DNA of 64,000 nt from Valencia hispanica (lineage: Eukaryota > Chordata > Actinopteri > Cyprinodontiformes > Valenciidae). The DNA is taken from NCBI GenBank assembly GCA_963556495.2, contig OY747705.1:27525501-27589500 (forward strand), written 5' to 3'. The translations under genes were made by a program, and so were the position numbers. The notes beneath the pieces were generated by a model. The model had not been told where the DNA came from. It searched no databases and saw only the letters and a program-made list of their open reading frames with translations. Positions 37,154 to 47,661 of this stretch are shown piece after piece. Position 1 is the first letter of the stretch. Every line of letters starts with the position of its first letter.

Positions 37154-37543
37154 TAGGGATGTGTATTGGCAAGAATCTGGTGAAACGATATGTATCAGAA
37201 TACGGGGGGGGGGGGGGGGGGGGGGGGGTGTTTGCAATACTATGAGTAGGACAATATATTGTGATTTTTAAAACAGAATTTAGCTGTAGGCACTCCAACC
37301 TGTTTCATACTTTAACACATACAGTTTTATTACTAGATCTATTGATTCACTCGAACAAAGAAGGTGAAAAAAGGCCACAAACTACCAGTCATAATTTTAA
37401 GTTTACTACAAAAATGATTAATGGTTTCATTCAAATTATAAAAAAGAAAATAAAAATCGATACATAGCTTTTGAATATCGATACAATTTTGTGACATAAT
37501 TTATCATGATATATTGGCGTATCGATATTTGCTTACATCCATA
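37154..37543. mobile_element. Small hAT-like element with poly-G tract
   Basis: TAGGGATGTGTATTGGCAAG at the left and ATATTTGCTTACATCCATA at the right are inverted termini, flanked by a perfect 8-bp duplication GCATCAAG (37146-37153 and 37544-37551). The interior is ATCGATA-rich and contains an uninterrupted run of 25 G (37204-37228). No transposase. Confidence 0.8.
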
Positions 37544-37551
37544 GCATCAAG

Positions 37552-38350
37552 TATAGTGGTTAACAATGCCAAGCTCACGAAATTGACCTGAGAATTAAAA
37601 ATAGGGATATGGCTCCACAAAGACCAATGAAATACTTACAAACAAGGCAGCACAGATCTCTGTGAAATGAAGAGAAAGTTATTTCTTTGCATATCAGATG
37701 GAACGAGCAGGTTGTGGTGTGTGATTGTCTGTAGATACACTGATCAGAGTTTTGGGCTTGATTTCTGAACTCTGATTTTCCCGTTTGCAATTTCTCTTTA
37801 AGAACAACAATACATGAGACTGTATAAACAGCCTTCCTGTTATGAGAGTTCATTAGTTATATATATTGGAAGCAGAGGTGTTGTCACACTGTGTGAGGGG
37901 GGAGAGCATTCTCTGTAAGTCAGAGTTTTATTAATATGTAGATCCCTAAATTAACTCTGAGATTCCACAAGCTCAAAACAATGAGATCTGCAATTTTGGA
38001 ATAAAAGCTTCAGCCTTCCTTGTGTTTGCTAAAAGTCTTGCTCTCTTTCTGTTTTGCAGTCTGAATTTCATATGTTAGAAAAAGTGGTTTCCTTATAAAT
38101 GACTTCTTACATTTCTATGCTTCTTCTGACTTCAATATTAAAAATTGATAACAAAAATAGATACGTTTGAGTCTTCTTCATTTAGAAACAGAATTCATAA
38201 TCAAGACTAGTGATGACAACGACTTACCAGTGCTTAGGTATGGTGCCCTCACTGATAGCGACTCTAACCCTGTTAAAAACCATGATGTAGCGCTCACCAG
38301 CCAACTTCTCGGTGCATCTCTACTTGTATGCATGCGTTACCTCTGATTTA
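37552..38350. other. acbd6 intron 4, right end
   Basis: AT-rich, gene-free DNA up to acbd6 exon 4. No recognisable repeat. Confidence 0.45.
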
Positions 38351-38355
38351 AATAC

Positions 38356-38432
38356 CTTATCATCTCCTCCTGGTATAAAGAGCTGACTGCTGCTCCTCCA
38401 AAACCTGTTCTCCTTTCTGCTCCTCGTCGTTG
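38356..38432 (-). CDS. acbd6: acbd6 coding exon 4 (linker between ACB and ankyrin parts)
   Basis: A 77-bp exon encoding residues 148-172 plus AG of Arg173, with a TCTTACAG acceptor and a GTATTT donor. The start is a basic, poorly conserved linker (QRRGAERRTG). It then gives TGFGGAAVSSLYQEEMI, which matches the family's conserved linker before the ankyrin repeats. The split Arg codon (AG|G) joins exon 5 in frame. The exon lies between two long transposon-rich introns: intron 3 (38433-44628, two Tc1-like elements) and intron 4 (29732-38355). Confidence 0.92.
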
Positions 38433-38439
38433 CTGTAAG

Positions 38440-40290
38440 AACAACACAGAACAATCAGAATCCAGCTTAAGAGTCAGCTTTTCGTAACATCTAGTATTTA
38501 ACACACAGCTCTAAGAGACAGTTGTCAAATTACAGCACAGAGATGGCTTGTCTCAAACGAAACCATTTGACTTGGGCTTAGATCAACTGTCAAATCCTCC
38601 ACCCTCTTTGAACAAACGTTTTAGCCTTACTGCTTTGTATGGACTCGACACAAAGAGTCAGACATGTCTATTCACAATGAATGCCTCTACATGTAGCCTC
38701 TCACTAACAGTCTGTGCGTTCCACATCTTGTTTGTAATTTTGTAAACACTCAGAAACTCCCCTGTGTTGTGGGTGTGACCTCATTTTTGATAAATAAGCG
38801 GCAAAATGAATGCAAACACCATAACATGCACCGTCTCTGAGATTGGGACTCTTGTTAATCATTTGTGTTTTCATATAATTCCATTGTACATCCAGTTTAG
38901 CAAAGGATTTAATACCTAGACTATTATTAACTAACCAACCTTGACTCACAAAAGAAGATCCACAAATCTGATTTCAGAGAAGGGGGAGAGAGGAGCAAAA
39001 CAACTATGCGTGCACTTTTGGGACAAACTAATTCACTTCAGAAACTCAGAATATTCGCTGATGCACCGGCCCTGCTCCTCTACCTTATAATGTAATATAA
39101 AGCCAGTGTCTGCTTAACAATTGAGAGGGGAACAGAGGTCAAATTGTGGCTATTATTCTCTCCCCTGCTCCTCTGTCTATGCACTCCTACTTACACCATT
39201 TAACTGTGCCTCCAAAAGAATAGCTCCCGCCATGCCATGACGCTTTGTTAAAACTAATGCAATCAGGTTCTTTTTCTTTTTTGGAGGCGTGGGTGAGCAT
39301 TTGCTGGGTTGTCCTCTGTTAGGCAGAGTCAGCAAGTATTTCACCCTCACAGAATGGCTGAAGAGAAATGTGACGGGGTTTCAATTGTGGTGGACAGTGA
39401 TACTATTAAAAAAAGGGACATAAAAGAGGGAGGAAGGAAAGTGAGGGACATGAAGGAAAAAGGGCAATTGGGTTAAAAATGAAAAGATGATCTGGAGACA
39501 GAGTGCTAGTGGAAAAGAAAAAGAAAAAAAAGTGACAGTAGGCCAAAAAGAACATGTGAAAAAAATCCACTACTCTTTCACTGAAGGAGAAACACGAAAG
39601 AAAAGAAAAAACTCTGCCCATTTGTCCTGTGTACCACATGTAATATTTGTAACTTTAGACCAACTCCTACTGTTTAGAGCCATAAAAGGAATCTAAAAAC
39701 CATTGAATTAACTGCATTGTTCTCTGTTTCAAAGGAATTAATTGTTTTGGCCTTTCAAAAACATCCAGTGATTAGTAGAGACATTCTTTTTTTCATTCAT
39801 TTTCATCTACCTACTTTACATACACATAGTTGATCAGTTTCATGATCTGTTCAATGTCACCTTCCCTGCAGCAAGATTGCAATCGCTACAGTGATTTTTA
39901 TATTAACTTCCTTTACTGTATTTCTTCCCCTTAAAGTGTTGTGAGGCACAACTAAGAAAGACATACGTCCGATAGATACATTATGATTTTTCTGACCGAA
40001 TCATCATCAAATGTTGGAGCACCATATTAAAGACCAAAGAAGGCCCAGAGACTGTTCTTAGATTTTATAATCTTTCCAAAAACAAGCAAACAATACAAAA
40101 AAATCTAGGTTAAACTAATAAGATCATTCTGTCCTAGTGTTTTATGATGTTCCTTTAGAAACTTGTTTGAAAGATCATAACGTTTTGATGCAGAAAGACA
40201 GGTATTCACCTCTTGGCTGTGGAAAAACCACCGGATATAGATCTTCTGTTAGTCATATCACTGCTACCTCATTAATTTTACTTCAACCTG
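38440..40290. other. acbd6 intron 3, left part
   Basis: Gene-free. Purine-rich low-complexity DNA at 39410-39610 gives artefactual open frames on both strands. No transposon recognised. Confidence 0.45.
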
Positions 40291-40295
40291 ACATA

Positions 40296-41964
40296 CAGTG
40301 GGGCAAAAAAGTATTTGGCAGCCACCAAATGTCCCACTTAAAAAGATGAGAGAGGTCTATAGTTTTCATCAAAGGTACAATTCAACTGTGAGAGACAGTA
40401 TGTAAAAGAATGTGTAAAAAAAAAGAAGGAAATCACATTGTATGATTTCTAAAGAGTTTAGTGCAGAAAGTAAGTATTTGGTCAATAAGTCAATAACAAA
40501 GGTTCACCTCAATACTGTGTAATGTAACCTTGATTGGCAATGACAGAGATCATACCTTTCCTGTAGGTCTTCACCAGGTTTGCACACACTGTAGCTGGTA
40601 TTTTGGTCCATTCTTTCATGCAGATCTTCTCTAGAGCTGTGATGTTTTGGGGCTGTCACTGGGCAACACAGACTTTCAACTCCCTCAACAGATTCTCTAT
40701 TGGATTAAATTTTGAAGACTGGCAAGGACACTCCAGAACTTTGAAATGCTTTTTAAGTAGCCACTCCTTTGTTGCCCCGGTGGAGTGTTTGGGATCGTTG
40801 TCATGCTGGAAGATCCAGCCATGTTACATCTTCAATGCTCAAAAAGTTTAGATGGGCCTGGACATGTGCTTGCTTAAGCAGAAGGATCTTTCGTGGGCTG
40901 CTGAATTATAATCCATGAAGATGTAGTGGGTTACTAATAGTAACCAGTGACCATTTCCCCCACAGTAGTTCTGGGCTGTTTCCTCACCATTCTCGAGATC
41001 ATGTCTACTATACGAGTTGAGATCTTGCATGGAGCCCAAGGTCGAGGGAGATTGCCAGTGATCTTGTATTTATTCGATGTTCTAATAATTGCTCCAACAA
41101 TTGATCTCTTCTCACCAAGCTGCATGCCTATTGTAGATTGGCTCATCTCAAGCTTGTGCAGTTGTAATATCTTGTCCCTGGTGTGCTTGGACAGCTCTCT
41201 GGTCTTGGCCATGGTGGAGGTTGGAGTCTGACTGTTTGAAGGTGTGGGCAGATGTCTTTTATACAGGTAATGAGTTCAAGCAGATCCCATTATTACAGGT
41301 AACGAGTAGAGCATAGAAGAGCTTCTTAAAGAAGTCACAGATATGTGAGGGCCAGAATTCTTGCTTGTTTGTAGGTGCTAAATACTTATTTTCTGCACTA
41401 TTATACAAATAAAGTCTTTAAAAATCATACAATCGGATTTCCTGGATTTATTTTTAGGGATGCACGATATATCGGCATCAACATCGGTAGCGGCCGATGT
41501 TAGGTGTTTTTTAACATATCGGCATCAGTCCGATAAGTAACAGAGGGCCGATATTAACAACCATTGTTTATTTATTTCCATCTTTTTGACGTTTCTGTCC
41601 GTGTTTTGGGGGGGTGTTATCCATGTGGTATTTGTTTGGTTATTTGACAGCGATAGTGATGCGGCGCAGGAATGTGGGGGTGCAGAACTCAAGAAGAGAA
41701 GCAATGTAGATGGTGTGGTTAAATTTCCACAGTGTCGAAAGGGTAGGGAAGTATACCATATACATTATTGGTGCGTATCGGCCATTAATTAATATCTGTC
41801 ATTGGTATCGGCCCAAATGTTCATATCGGTGCATCCCTATTTATTTTACATTCTATCTCTCACAGTTGAAGTGTACCTATGATGAAAATTACAGAGCTCG
41901 CTCATCTTTTTAAGTGGGACAACTTGCACAATCAGTGGCAGCCAAATATGTTTTTGTCCCACTG
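40296..41964 (-). mobile_element. Tc1-like transposon carrying a hAT insertion
   Basis: The inverted termini CAGTGGGGCAAAAAAGTATT and the right end TTTTTGTCCCACTG are flanked by TA on both sides. The minus-strand transposase begins at 41212 ([20 protein letters not shown]), keeps the helix-turn-helix part (SIVGAIIR) and a stretch up to [11 protein letters not shown], then degenerates. The middle catalytic part is deleted, and the decayed C-terminal part lies at 40500-40800. Near its right end it contains a 385-bp hAT element (41455-41839). Confidence 0.87.
41455..41839. mobile_element. Small hAT-like element nested in Tc1 copy
   Basis: Termini TAGGGATGCACGATATATCG and ATATCGGTGCATCCCTA are inverted repeats, flanked by a perfect 8-bp duplication TTTATTTT (41447-41454 and 41840-41847). 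The interior is rich in CGGCAT/CCGATA motifs typical of fish hAT MITEs. Non-coding. Confidence 0.88.
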
Positions 41965-42229
41965 TAGCTTGAAATGAACATGTACAACAAATGTAAAGAC
42001 AGATAAATGCATAGGCTTTTAAAAATGTGTCAAAGCTTTGTTGGAGACAAGAAAAAAGGAAATGTGGAGGTTGTGATGCTTTTCAGAACATATCTGTAAT
42101 AATGAGAATGAAACTGATGTAAAAAAATAATTCTGAAATTGCTTAATCTGAGAGTATTATGGGTTAACCAAATAAACTAAGAACCAAGTTGAAGGTGAAT
42201 ATTTCTCAATGTTTACTGCTAGAGATAGA

Positions 42230-42662
42230 AACCTGTGAATTGTTTACACTTTAATCCAGTCAAAAAGTTTTGGTGTGACCTCATAGAGGCAGGTTATGTA
42301 AAAAAATGTATCCAAGGAGATGCAGTTAAATTAATAACAATAAAAAGTGGGTCAAATCTCTCTGAAACAAGGCAAAAGACTCAATGCAAGATAGCTCAAG
42401 GGCTTGATGGGAGTCATTTTCACCAAACAACCATTCGTTATGATTAGGGGGGTATTACATTTCATATTGGGGCAGATTATTTTGGATGGCTTTTTTCCCC
42501 TGAATAAATAAATTCATAATTTGAAAATCACCTTTTGTAATTTCGATGGTTATTTTGTCTGATATGAATATTAGCCTAGTTTGATGGTCTGAAAAATGTG
42601 TCACAAAGAAGAATAAACAAAACAAAAAATCTTTAAGAGGAAAAATACTTATTCACAGCACT
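42230..42662. mobile_element. Tc1-like remnant (one end)
   Basis: Ends with GAGGAAAAATACTTATTCAC then AGCACTGTA, the terminus type of Tc1-like elements. The upstream part contains a short frame FNPVKKFWCDLIEAGYVKK that may be decayed transposon coding sequence. The other end was not found. Confidence 0.4.
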
Positions 42663-43029
42663 GTACTCTTCATATGTTATTATTTTCAGCACTTTAATCC
42701 TAACAATCACAGAAATCACACAAAATTGCTGTTGTGACTAGATATGTATTCTCCTGTCCTAAAATACAACCTGTCCATGGCAACATTACTCTACTGACAG
42801 TGACACCTGCTGGCAAAGACAATACACTACATCCACTCAGTATGTTTTACATAAAACAAGGTTAACAATGTTGTACTGAAGGATCAGGAAGGGTTTACAG
42901 AAAGGCAATATGATAAACCAGACAGCTCTAAACATTAAATATGTAAAAGTCACATAAAATTATTGGTTCTGTTCTTAGGATACTAACCATGTATTGACAC
43001 CTTGATGAGTTTGAATTATTTGCATGGAA

Positions 43030-44561
43030 CAGTGAGGTAAAAAAGTATTTAGTCAGCTGCCAATTGTGCAAGTTCTCCCACTTAAAAAGATGAGGCCTGT
43101 AATTTTCATCATAGGTATACCTCAACTATGAGAGACAAAATGAGAAAAAAATCCAGAAAATCACATGATCTGATTTTTAAAGGATTTATTTGCAAATTAT
43201 GGTGGAAAATAAGTATTTGGTCACCTACAAACAAGCAAAATATCTGGCCCTCACATACCTGTAATTTCTTCTGTTAGAGGCTCCTCTGTCCTCCACTCGT
43301 TACCTGTAATAATGGCACCTGTTTGAACTCATTCTCAGTATAAATGACACCTGTCCACAACCTCAAACAGTCAAACTCCACTATGGCCAAGACCAAAGAG
43401 CTGTCAAAGGATGCCAGAAACAGAATTGTAGACCTGCACCAGGCTGGGGAGACTGAATCTGCAATAGCTAAGCAGCTTGGTGTGAAGAAATCATCTGTGG
43501 GAGCAATTATTAGAAAATGGAAGGCATAAAGACCACTGATAATCTCTCTCAATCTGGGGCTCCAAGCAAGATCTCACCCCATGGGGTCATAATGATCACA
43601 AGAACAGTGAGCAAAAATCCCAGAACCACATGGGGTGGGGGACCTAATGAATGACTTGCAGAGAGCTGGGACCAAAGTAACAAAGGCTACCATCAGTAAC
43701 ACACTACGCTGCCAGGGACTCAAATCTTGCAGTGCCAGATGCGTCCCCCTGCTTAACCCAGTACGTTTCGAGGCCTGTCTGAAGTTTGAGAGCATTTGGA
43801 TAATCCAGAAGATTATTGGAAGAATGTCATATGGTCAAATGAAACCAAAATAGAACTTTTTGGTAAAAACGCTATTTGTCGTGTTTGGAGGAGAACGAAT
43901 GCTGAGTTGCATCCAGAGAACACCATAACTACTGCGAAGCATGGGGGTGGAAACATCATGCTTTGGGGCTGTTTTTCTGCAAAGGGACCAGAACGATCGT
44001 GGGATTTTGAATGAAAACCTTCTTCCATCAGCAAGGGCATTGAAGATGAAACGTGGCTGGGTCTTTCAGCATGACAATGATCCCAAACACACCGCCCGGG
44101 TAACGAAGGAGTGGCTTTGTAAGAAGCATTACAAGGTCCTGGAGTGGCCTAGCCAGTCTCCAGATCTCAACCCCATAGAAAATCTTTGGAGGGAGTTAAA
44201 AGTCTGTGTTGCCCAACGACAGACCCAAAACATCACTACTATAGAGGAGCTCTGCACGGAGGAATGGGCCAAAACACCAGCAACAGTGTGTGAAAACCTT
44301 GTGAAGACTTACAGAAAACATTTGACCTCTGTCATTGCCAACAAAGGGTATATAACAAAGTATTGAAATTAACTTTTGTTATTGACCAAATACCTACTTT
44401 CCACCATAATTTGCAAATAAATTCTTCAAAAAACAGACCATGTGATCTCATTTTGTCTCTTATAGTTGAGGTATACCTATGATGAAAATTACAGGTCTCA
44501 TCTTTTTAAGTGGAAGAACTTGCACAATTGGTGGCTGACTAAATACTTTTTTACCCTACTG
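43030..44561 (+). mobile_element. Tc1-like transposon, most complete copy
   Basis: Long inverted termini (CAGTGAGGTAAAAAAGTATT at left, AATACTTTTTTACCCTACTG at right, homologous over about 100 bp or more). TA is intact on the right; the left flank is AA. The transposase starts at 43383 ([20 protein letters not shown], helix-turn-helix) and is split by frameshifts near 43530, 43640, 43840 and 44000. All DDE-type blocks remain recognisable: [10 protein letters not shown] (first Asp position now NET), [11 protein letters not shown] (second Asp) and [13 protein letters not shown] (Glu). The last frame ends at 44366. Inactive, but the best-preserved Tc1 copy in the window. Confidence 0.92.
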
Positions 44562-44628
44562 TATGTCAAGATCAAGAAAACTGTAAACGATTACCTATGA
44601 ATGTATAGAGTGTTTTTTTCTTTTTTAC

Positions 44629-44725
44629 CTTTGTGGCGCCTTCAGGATCTAACACGTTGACAAGGGAAATGTATTCTCGCATTGCCTGCTCTGCCTCCAT
44701 GTCTCCAAGCTGCTTCCAGGCTTGC
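44629..44725 (-). CDS. acbd6: acbd6 coding exon 3 (end of acyl-CoA-binding domain)
   Basis: A 97-bp exon completing Trp115 and encoding residues 116-147, with a GACAG acceptor and a GTAAAA donor. It contains the AWKQLG motif, the QAMREYI helix with the Tyr that is conserved in acyl-CoA-binding proteins, and ends the domain at LDPEG. The exon ends in phase 0. The donor lies only about 65 bp from the right terminal repeat of a Tc1-like transposon (43030-44561), so that transposon sits unusually close to a splice site. Intron 2 upstream is short (44726-45081). Confidence 0.94.
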
Positions 44726-45081
44726 CTGTCATGATAACACAGTTCTGCTCACACTTCTGGACTGTTCCACTTTACAGGCTAAATCTGGGACTGGCTTGGA
44801 GCTTTCAGAAAAAGACTCAAAGTTTAAAATAATCTTACAACAACTTACCTGACCAACGTAAAACAAAGGTTTTAGCTATCAGAATATAAAGAGTTTGTTT
44901 GTAACAGTAAATGTCTATTTCATTTTTAGATAATAGCAATTACTGTTATTTATTTTTACTGCCTTTTACACAAATGCAATTTTACATCTAAAACGTAACT
45001 TTCCATAAAATAAATGTATATTACATGTTGAATTGCAACAAAATTAGAGTTGTTAAGTGGTCAAATATTTAGTCAACATAC

Positions 45082-45146
45082 CATTTTCGCTGTCCTTCAA
45101 AATCAAAGAAGCCAGGCTTTGATGTATTGCACTTTCCCCCTTTAAC
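45082..45146 (-). CDS. acbd6: acbd6 coding exon 2 (acyl-CoA-binding domain core)
   Basis: A 65-bp exon encoding residues 94-114 plus two bases of Trp115. It is preceded by a TTAACAG acceptor and followed by a GTATGTT donor. The peptide VKGGKCNTSKPGFFDFEGQR carries the signature of the acyl-CoA-binding fold: a Lys/Gly loop, PG-FFDF, then a Lys-Trp pair. The reading frame joins exon 1 (phase 0) and exon 3 (TG|G, Trp) exactly. It is too short for a simple ORF search and was found by reading the minus strand for the domain. Intron 1 upstream (45147-46693) holds a SINE and a hAT copy inside Tc1 debris. Confidence 0.95.
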
Positions 45147-45424
45147 CTGTTAATAAGAGAGGAAAACAATTAGCCGACATAATATTTGATGAATCATGAA
45201 GGTAGGCTAAAACATGTGGGCCTAGCTCATCTACAAATCTCCAAAGGAGCTGGAAACGACTGATGACCTGTGCTCTCACTTGCAAAAGTAATTATTCTCC
45301 TTGAGGTTTTACAAACAAAAATGGCTATGTATTTTATTGTGATTTTTTGCGATAAGCCAGGAAAAAGTAGAACCTGATTGTGAAGTAGAAGAAAAAGGAT
45401 CAAAGTTTCCCATTTATTTATTTA

Positions 45425-45617
45425 TTTTTATTTATTTAAAGGATTTTGGGGCCTGAGTGGCCTTTATTGACAGTGGACAGACTTCTTGAGGGGGGAGAGA
45501 GGTAGGGGAAGGCATGCGGCAAAGGTCGCCCAGGACGGGACCGGGGACAGCCACGTTGAGGACTGAAGCCTCTGCACATGGGGCGCCCGCTCTAACCACT
45601 GCGCCACGCTACGCCCT
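45425..45617 (-). mobile_element. tRNA-derived SINE
   Basis: On the minus strand it starts GGGCGTAGCGTGGCGCAGTG: the A box TGGCGCAGTGG fits a polymerase III promoter, and GGCTTCAGTCC resembles a B box. The body follows (TGTCCCCGGTCCCGTCCTGG) and the 3' end is AATAAAGGCCACTCAGGCCC. T/A-rich flanks (TTTATTTATTT and TTTATGTTTTTATTTTT) may be a long target duplication. Not a functional tRNA gene. Confidence 0.75.
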
Positions 45618-45839
45618 TTATGTTTTTATTTTTTACAAATAAAAGTCTGTAACATGTTTGGATGTTTTGTGTCCATTTAAAACTGACCGACCAAACAAAA
45701 AGAGCATTAACCAGAGAAGCTTCGGGGAGTGTATCACTGTAATTCTTGCTAAAGGTTTGATTTTTCATTAACTTGTCACAGCAACTATTAATTGTGTATT
45801 TCACAGTTTTTAGCGTCAGGGAAGAGTGGCAAGATTAAA

Positions 45840-46530
45840 ACCATTGTTAGAAGAAAGCTATAAAAAAGATTTGTTTACCACAGGCCATGTATAAGGACCA
45901 CAGTAAATATGGAAAAAAGCACTCTAGTCCAGTGGTTCCCAAACTTTCCGGCTACTGATCCAGAAAATAAAAACGTCCGAGGGTCATGACCCTGAGCCTT
46001 GGTTGAGCATACCAGCATTTTCACAGAGTTAGCTAAAAAGTGGTACAATGAGAACACAATCAGCATCAGCAGCTGGTATATTGGTCAACACGTTGTTTTT
46101 ATTTATATTCAAGTCCTGTTTTTAATCTTTAACGACATTTCTAAAACACATATGCAGTTTTAGAACTGCATATCTCATCATTAATTTATCTAATCATTTT
46201 TGGTATTTAGGTTAATTCCTGAAGAAGACCTCAAGGCTTCAAACTTACATATCTGTCATGACCCCAACTTTGGGGACTACTGCTCTAGTCAGAGTAGCTT
46301 TTTGGCCAATCTGCAAAACACTGCATGTTTATGGAAAACTAACATTGCTCATCAGCCTGAACACACCATCACCACAGCGAAACATGGTGGTGGCAGCAAC
46401 ATCATGCTGTGGGGAGGCTTTTATTCAGCAGATGCAAGAAAGCTGGTCAGTGTCCGTGCTTAATGGAAGGTTGGCTGACGTTAAATACAGAGCAACCCTG
46501 AAAAAAAAGCTGCTAGAGGCTAAATAAAAA
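45840..46530 (+). mobile_element. Tc1 transposase remnant split by a hAT element
   Basis: After removing the hAT insert (45930-46282) the flanks join as Tc1 transposase sequence. The left ends AAAAAAGCACTCTAGTC (the WSDE region) and the right has CAGCCTGAACACACCATCAC then AACATGGTGGTGGCAGCAAC ATCATGCTGTGGGGAGGC. Only the mid-transposase part survives, and no terminal repeats were seen. The plus-strand open frames 46200-46527 come from this remnant. Confidence 0.65.
45930..46282. mobile_element. Small hAT element with perfect target duplication
   Basis: Termini CAGTGGTTCCCAAACTTT and ACTTTGGGGACTACTG are inverted repeats of a well-known fish/vertebrate hAT type. The 8-bp duplication CTCTAGTC is perfect (45922-45929 and 46283-46290). 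353 bp, non-coding, in acbd6 intron 1. Confidence 0.9.
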
Positions 46531-46693
46531 GAGTTGAGACTCACAAAAAATATTTGTATTCAAAGATCCTATGAACGGGGAGGGGGGAATCAAATGATGT
46601 TTTCCATTTAGCCTGAAGCCACACGGTGTCACTAACTCCATCCAACACTCTCCATTGGTGCCACCGAAATCCAGTTTGGTTAAACCCACTCAC

Positions 46694-46972
46694 CTGTTTG
46701 TAACGGGCATACAGGTACAGCAGCTGGTCCCTGCTGGCTGTCTGTATCAGATCCTTCACACGGTCGGCTGCGGACTCAAACTCCAGCTCCAGCTCCTCTC
46801 CCTCCAGCTGATCCCCCATCTCCATGGCGCTGCAGTCAAACTTACTCAAACCCAAGTCCGAATCAGAGTCCGAGCCCGCTCCACCGAGAGGCTCCCCCGT
46901 ATCGGGCCGGGCTGGATCCGTACCGGAGCCCGTCGCAGTGTCCGGAGAAGACGATGGGGAACCAGAGGCCAT
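46694..46972 (-). CDS. acbd6: acbd6 coding exon 1 (acyl-CoA-binding domain protein 6, N-terminus)
   Basis: Encodes residues 1-93 of a protein recognised as ACBD6, a cytosolic/nuclear binder of long-chain acyl-CoA that in mammals partners N-myristoyltransferase. Seen: the start codon has A at -3 and G at +4, and an in-frame TAA lies four codons upstream, so the start is firm. Residues 1-50 are rich in Ser, Pro, Gly and Asp (low complexity), followed by an acidic run (GEELELEFE). The first helices of the acyl-CoA-binding domain begin near residue 62 and reach the YARYKQ motif at 88-93, whose Tyr contacts the ligand in this family. The exon ends after a whole codon (phase 0) at a GTGAGT donor at 46693. 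The longer open frame beyond the donor is intron read-through. Confidence 0.95.
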
Positions 46973-47060
46973 TGTTATTGTTTACAATGACCCGCTTCAG
47001 ACGACTAAGACCGTTGTTCCTTGCGATAAGCGTTAACAGCAGACGCACTGCAGCTGCAGT
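46973..47060 (-). promoter_or_regulatory. acbd6: acbd6 5' leader and promoter-proximal region
   Basis: Sequence just upstream of the acbd6 start codon on the minus strand. It contains an in-frame TAA four codons upstream and no strong upstream start codon in good context. The GC-rich coding part of exon 1 together with this stretch looks like a small CpG-rich promoter. No clear TATA box is seen, and the transcription start cannot be fixed from sequence alone. Confidence 0.5.
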
Positions 47061-47565
47061 CATAAATAGATGAACTATTTAAATGATAATTATAAATGTA
47101 ATCCGCTGAGATTCCCTAACAGCCGGATTTGTTTCGGCCGTTGGTCCGTCTCTGGTACGGTCATCAAAAGGCGCCGGTCTCACCAACGGCTCACCGTTAA
47201 TGGTTCTGGTTCCACTTGGAAACGTTCAGTTGGTAAGAAAATTAACGTAAAAAATAATGTAATAATTTAAGAAAAATATAGGAATGTGAATTGATTTCGT
47301 TTATAAGAAACCACCCTGTGGGGTTTTTGCTGTTTTTGATGGATATGCCGAATTGAGAAGACAAAAAAACAGAAACAAAAAAACGATAGTTAAATTTAAC
47401 GGTTATGTTTTTAAAAAACCACGTTAGCAATCTGATCTCGATACGTGCCTGAACAGCTTTACTGATAAAAATATTTTGTAAGAGAGAGTTAATGCGAAAT
47501 TCGTTATATTTTATTAACTGCAAAGCGTGAGAAGGTCAATTAAACGGCGCTACAGACTTTTTATT

Positions 47566-47661
<96 letters not shown>

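Noticed and set aside
39406..39696. Open frames on both strands in a purine-rich tract
   Set aside because: GAAA-rich low complexity on one strand and the mirrored Phe/Ser-rich peptide on the other; artefact.
45592..45617. Possible tRNA gene
   Set aside because: Only A-box-like and weak B-box-like motifs with no cloverleaf; it is the head of a tRNA-derived SINE.
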